A DNA stretch of 8,216 bases from NCBI GenBank assembly GCA_016201575.1, contig JACQCN010000156.1:1-8216 (forward strand). Reading direction: 5' to 3'. Shown here piece by piece: positions 5,996 through 8,216 of this stretch. The position numbers and the translations under genes were made by a program. Numbering within the stretch: the first letter of the stretch is position 1; every line of letters begins with the position of its first letter. This DNA is from Candidatus Rokuibacteriota bacterium. Its GTDB lineage: Bacteria; Methylomirabilota; Methylomirabilia; Rokubacteriales; CSP1-6. The notes beneath the pieces are model-generated. The model was given only the letters and a program-made list of their open reading frames with translations. It searched no databases and had not been told where the DNA came from.

Positions 5996-6730
5996 ATGAT
6001 CTTCCGTCAATTCCTGCGACCGGAGACCGGCTGCGCGTCGTACCTGTTCGGGTGAGGGGGCGAGGGGTGTTGCGCTGTGGTGGATCCACAGCTCGAGATC
6101 GCGCCCTACCTCGAAGCCGCGGCCCAGAAGAAGCTCTGGGTGACCGACGTCATCGAGACCCACGTGCAGGCCGACCACGTGTCGGGCGCCCGCCGGCTCG
6201 CCGAGGCGACCGGCGCCCGGCTCTGCCTGCACGAGTCCGCCAAGGTCGAGTTCCCCTTCCGCCCGCTCCGTGACGGAGAGGAGCTGACGCTCGGCAACGT
6301 CGTCGCCACCGTGTGGCACACGCCCGGCCACACGCCCGAGGGCATTTCGCTCGTGGTGACCGACCGGACCCGTGGCGATGCGCCGTGGTTCGTCCTCACC
6401 GGCGACACGCTCTTCTCCGGTAGCATCGGCCGCCCGGATCTCCTCGGCGAGGGCCTGGAGGGGGCGCTCGCCGAGCAGCTCTACGAGAGCGTCCGCCGCC
6501 TCGCCACGCTCGCGGATCACGTGGAGGTCTACCCGGCGCACTTCAGCGGCGCCGCCTGCGGCAAGGGGCTCTCCGGCAAGCCGATGTCGACCATCGGCTT
6601 CGAGCGGCTCTTCAACCCCGCGCTCCGGCTCGCCTCGAAGGAGGAATTCGTCCGCTTCGCCCTCGAGGGCCTGCCGCCCCAGCCGGAGGTCTTCGCCAGG
6701 AACCGTCTCAAGAACCTCGGCCGCGAGTGA
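5996..6730 (+). CDS. MBL-fold persulfide-dioxygenase-like hydrolase with in-frame TGA (candidate selenoprotein)
   Basis: Read through one TGA at codon 20, this is 244 aa, typical for the ETHE1/persulfide-dioxygenase branch of the metallo-beta-lactamase superfamily. The start ATG at 5996 has a perfect Shine-Dalgarno (AGGAGGTGA) 6 nt upstream. Codons 1-19 read MIFRQFLRPETGCASYLFG, the expected first strand of the fold; then TGA; then GGEGCCAVVDPQ, the expected second strand. Metal-site residues follow: THVQADH (H56, D60, H61), HTPGHTPEG (H112), TGDTLF (D137), GRPDL (R146) and YPAHFSG. Gln58 replaces the second His of HxHxDH, which mononuclear-iron ETHE1-type enzymes do not use as a ligand. Likely reaction: persulfide plus O2 to sulfite, in the cytoplasm. 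The stop overlaps the MFS start (TGATG). Alternative: a shorter protein from GTG 6077, with GAGGGG at 6062-6067, but it would lack the first strand. The family is secure, the Sec reading is an inference. Confidence 0.8.
6053..6055 (+). other. in-frame TGA, candidate selenocysteine codon
   Basis: This TGA is codon 20 of the gene starting at 5996, between SYLFG and GGEG. Both sides are in the same frame and both belong to the same fold, so there is no indel. In homologues as I remember them the motif reads YLFGCG or YLIGC, so Cys sits where TGA is here. Replacement of a conserved Cys by UGA is the standard signature of selenocysteine. A single TGC/TGT-to-TGA change or a read error would look the same. 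Confidence 0.55.
6070..6096 (+). promoter_or_regulatory. candidate bacterial SECIS hairpin
   Basis: GCTGTGG (6074-6080) pairs perfectly with CCACAGC (6086-6092) around the loop TGGAT (6081-6085). Below a C/T mismatch, three more pairs extend the stem (6070-6072 with 6094-6096, one G-U). Between the TGA and the loop lie 25 nt. As I recall the bacterial SECIS rules, the loop should be roughly 16-37 nt from UGA and have G in its first two positions, as here. Third bases T6076 (Ala GCT) and A6088 (Pro CCA), unusual choices in this GC-rich gene, both take part in the stem. Confidence 0.5.
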
Positions 6731-8001
6731 TGACGATCGCGGGGCCGCGGCGGGGCGCGCCCTCGCGGCCCCGGGTCCCGGTTCTCGGGATCCGCGCCAA
6801 CCTCGGCCAGTTCTGGCTGCTCGTCCTCATCAACGCCTTCGTGGGCTCGATGGTCGGGCTCGAGCGGACCGTGGTGCCGCTCATCGGCGAGCGCGAGTTC
6901 GGTCTCACCTCGACCACGCTCATCACGTCGTTCATCGTGAGTTTCGGCGTCACCAAGGCGCTCATGAACCTCGCCGCCGCCCGCCTGGCCGAGCGCTTCG
7001 GCCGGAAGCCCATCCTGGTCACCGGGTGGCTCCTGGGCCTGCCCGTGCCGTTCATGATCATGTGGGCGCCGACCTGGGCCTGGATCGAGGCGGCCAACGT
7101 CCTGCTCGGCGCCAACCAGGCGTTCGCCTGGTCGATGACGGTCATCATGAAGGTCGACCTCGCCGGCCCGAAGCGGCGCGGCCTCGCCCTCGGCCTCAAC
7201 GAGTTCGCCGGCTACCTCTCCGTGGCGCTCTCGGCCTGGGCCACCGGCTACATCGCCAGCGTCTACGCGCTGCGTCCTCAGCCCTTCTACTACGGTGGCG
7301 TCGTCGCCGTCCTGGGACTCGGTCTCTCGGCGCTCTTCGTGCAGGAGACCCGCGGCCACGTCGGGGTCGAGATCGAGCAAACAAAGGGGGCCGCGGGATC
7401 CACGCCGCGGGCACGGCCATTCCGCGAGGTCTTCGGCCTGACCACCTGGAAGGACCGGAGCCTCTCGGCGACCTGCCAGGCCGGCCTCGTCAACAACCTC
7501 AACGACGGGATGTCCTGGGGGATCTACCCGCTCTTCTTCTCGAGTTACGGGCTGGGGGTGGCGGCCATCGGCGTGGTCAAGGCCGTCTACCCCGGGGTCT
7601 GGGGCGCCCTCCAGATCGTGACGGGGCCGCTGAGCGACCGTATCGGCCGGAAGTGGCTCATCGCCGCCGGCATGGCGGTCCAGGCCGGAGGTATCTGGCT
7701 CACGGTGCTGCTGCCGGCGTACCCGGCCTGGCTCGCCGCCGCCGTACTCCAGGGGCTGGGGACCGCGATGGTCTACCCGACGCTTCTCGCCGTCATCGGC
7801 GACGTGGCCCATCCGACGTGGCGGGCCACGAGCTTCGGCGTGTACCGGCTGTGGCGTGACCTCGGGTACGCGGTCGGCGCGCTCCTGTCGGGCGTGCTCG
7901 CCGACTGGCTCGGCATGGCGACCGCCATCCACACGGTGGCGGCGCTCACGTTGCTCTCCGGGGCCGTCGTGGCCGTCCGGATGCGAGAAACACTTCGGTA
8001 G
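6730..8001 (+). CDS. MFS transporter
   Basis: Protein of 423 aa with about 12 hydrophobic segments in two halves. Each half carries an MFS motif-A loop between helices 2 and 3: LAERFGRK (about 86-93) and GPLSDRIGRK (about 299-308). A longer hydrophilic loop near the centre (around residues 215-235) separates the halves. The ATG at 6730 overlaps the TGA of the preceding gene (TGATG), so translation is probably coupled and the two products act together; a GTG at 6727 is an alternative start one codon upstream. The substrate cannot be read from the sequence. From context, export of sulfite or another product of persulfide oxidation, or uptake of an organosulfur compound, is possible. Inner-membrane location. 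Confidence 0.85.
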   Translation: MTIAGPRRGAPSRPRVPVLGIRANLGQFWLLVLINAFVGSMVGLERTVVPLIGEREFGLTSTTLITSFIVSFGVTKALMNLAAARLAERFGRKPILVTGWLLGLPVPFMIMWAPTWAWIEAANVLLGANQAFAWSMTVIMKVDLAGPKRRGLALGLNEFAGYLSVALSAWATGYIASVYALRPQPFYYGGVVAVLGLGLSALFVQETRGHVGVEIEQTKGAAGSTPRARPFREVFGLTTWKDRSLSATCQAGLVNNLNDGMSWGIYPLFFSSYGLGVAAIGVVKAVYPGVWGALQIVTGPLSDRIGRKWLIAAGMAVQAGGIWLTVLLPAYPAWLAAAVLQGLGTAMVYPTLLAVIGDVAHPTWRATSFGVYRLWRDLGYAVGALLSGVLADWLGMATAIHTVAALTLLSGAVVAVRMRETLR

Positions 8002-8010
8002 AAACTCGGC

Positions 8011-8030
8011 GGGGGGCTTCGCTCCCCTTT
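8011..8030 (+). terminator. intrinsic-type terminator after the MFS gene
   Basis: GGGGGGC (8011-8017) pairs with GCTCCCC (8021-8027), 7 bp with one G-U, over a TTC loop, followed by a short TTT. It begins 9 nt after the MFS stop codon, the expected place for the end of the operon. Confidence 0.6.
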
Positions 8031-8056
8031 CCGAACCTCCCCCCAAGAACCGGGTT

Positions 8057-8075
8057 GCGCCGGCTCCGCCGGCGC
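8057..8075. repeat. perfect 8-bp palindrome
   Basis: GCGCCGGC (8057-8064) and GCCGGCGC (8068-8075) surround a TCC loop. It is a strong hairpin just beyond the terminator. It could be a second terminator or a dispersed intergenic repeat of this genome, which one window cannot show. Confidence 0.5.
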
Positions 8076-8098
8076 TCGAACAGGCTATTCCGATACGC

Positions 8099-8125
8099 TC
8101 CTAGCGCGGATCATTCACGAACGTC
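8099..8125. mobile_element. possible insertion-sequence terminal repeat
   Basis: The string starting CCTAGCGCGGATCATTCACG (from 8099) resembles IS1380-family ends as I remember them (CCTA-CCCGGAT-ATTCACGAA). If so, the element would extend beyond the window to the right. No transposase reading frame is visible before the edge. Weak call. Confidence 0.2.
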
Positions 8126-8151
8126 GACGCCGAGCGGCGGGCGGGTGGCGC

Positions 8152-8216
8152 GGCAGGCAGGCCCGTCCGTGCTCGCTCGATACCCCACTCGCTGCGGGCG
8201 GGCGGGCCTGCCTGCC
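8152..8216. repeat. 18-bp inverted repeat at the window edge
   Basis: GGCAGGCAGGCCCGTCCG (8152-8169) and CGGGCGGGCCTGCCTGCC (8199-8216) are reverse complements except for one T/G position. They are separated by 29 nt, so the sequence can form a very stable hairpin. The right arm ends exactly at the last base, so the repeat may continue. With 8002-8216 holding no plausible gene, this is non-coding structural or mobile-element DNA. Confidence 0.8.

Noticed and set aside
6077..6730. MBL gene starting at GTG 6077
   Set aside because: This start drops the first strand of the fold and ignores the perfect Shine-Dalgarno and ATG at 5996. It is kept as an alternative within the CDS entry.
6372..7859. 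Plus-strand open frame of 495 codons across the MBL and MFS genes
   Set aside because: Arg/Ser-rich out-of-frame reading of two clearly recognisable genes.

Overview
The window is GC-rich bacterial DNA of high coding density. Its mix of genes (hemerythrin-domain protein, ChrA, DsrE, SQR-like flavoprotein, persulfide-dioxygenase-like hydrolase, LysR, MFS) is of the kind I associate with Candidatus Rokubacteria/Methylomirabilota metagenome contigs. That placement is recollection and inference; no marker gene here fixes the taxonomy.

Layout. (1) 1-299: a small gene, resembling antitoxin-like 'RGKYA...LLDP' proteins, runs into a well-formed integron attC site at 237-299. It therefore looks like a mobile gene cassette. 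(2) 368-1205: a near-consensus sigma70 promoter with three CGATAT repeats at the presumed transcription start, followed by a Tat-type exported hemerythrin-domain protein. (3) 1301-2752: a chromate transporter ChrA read in frame with an upstream PadR-type winged helix. This is either a fusion or, more likely, a frameshifted padR followed by chrA starting at 1580. (4) 2796-3156: the remains of an outer-membrane beta-barrel gene with only its two ends left, in three reading frames, with a 32-bp tandem duplication at the joint. (5) 3338-4850: a two-gene DsrE / SQR-like operon. (6) 4989-5894, minus strand: a LysR regulator. It is divergent from (7) 5996-8001: a metallo-beta-lactamase-fold, persulfide-dioxygenase-like gene and an MFS transporter joined by a TGATG overlap. 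(8) 8002-8216: non-coding, with three strong inverted repeats and perhaps the start of an insertion sequence.

How the genes fit together: the SQR-like flavoprotein would oxidise sulfide (or a related thiol) to persulfide, the DsrE protein could carry sulfur on its cysteines, and the MBL enzyme could oxidise the persulfide. The LysR protein, which resembles CysL/selenium-associated types, is the likely regulator of the divergent operon.

The most notable observation is in the MBL gene. A perfect Shine-Dalgarno (AGGAGGTGA) and an ATG at 5996 open a reading frame with one in-frame TGA at codon 20 (6053-6055), after which the same frame continues to 6730. As I recall the family, homologues have Cys there. 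A 7-bp hairpin with a UGGAU loop lies 25 nt downstream. These are the expected properties of a bacterial selenocysteine codon with its SECIS element, so this may be an undescribed selenoprotein member of the persulfide-dioxygenase-like family. A nonsense mutation, a sequencing error or an internal GTG start remain alternatives.
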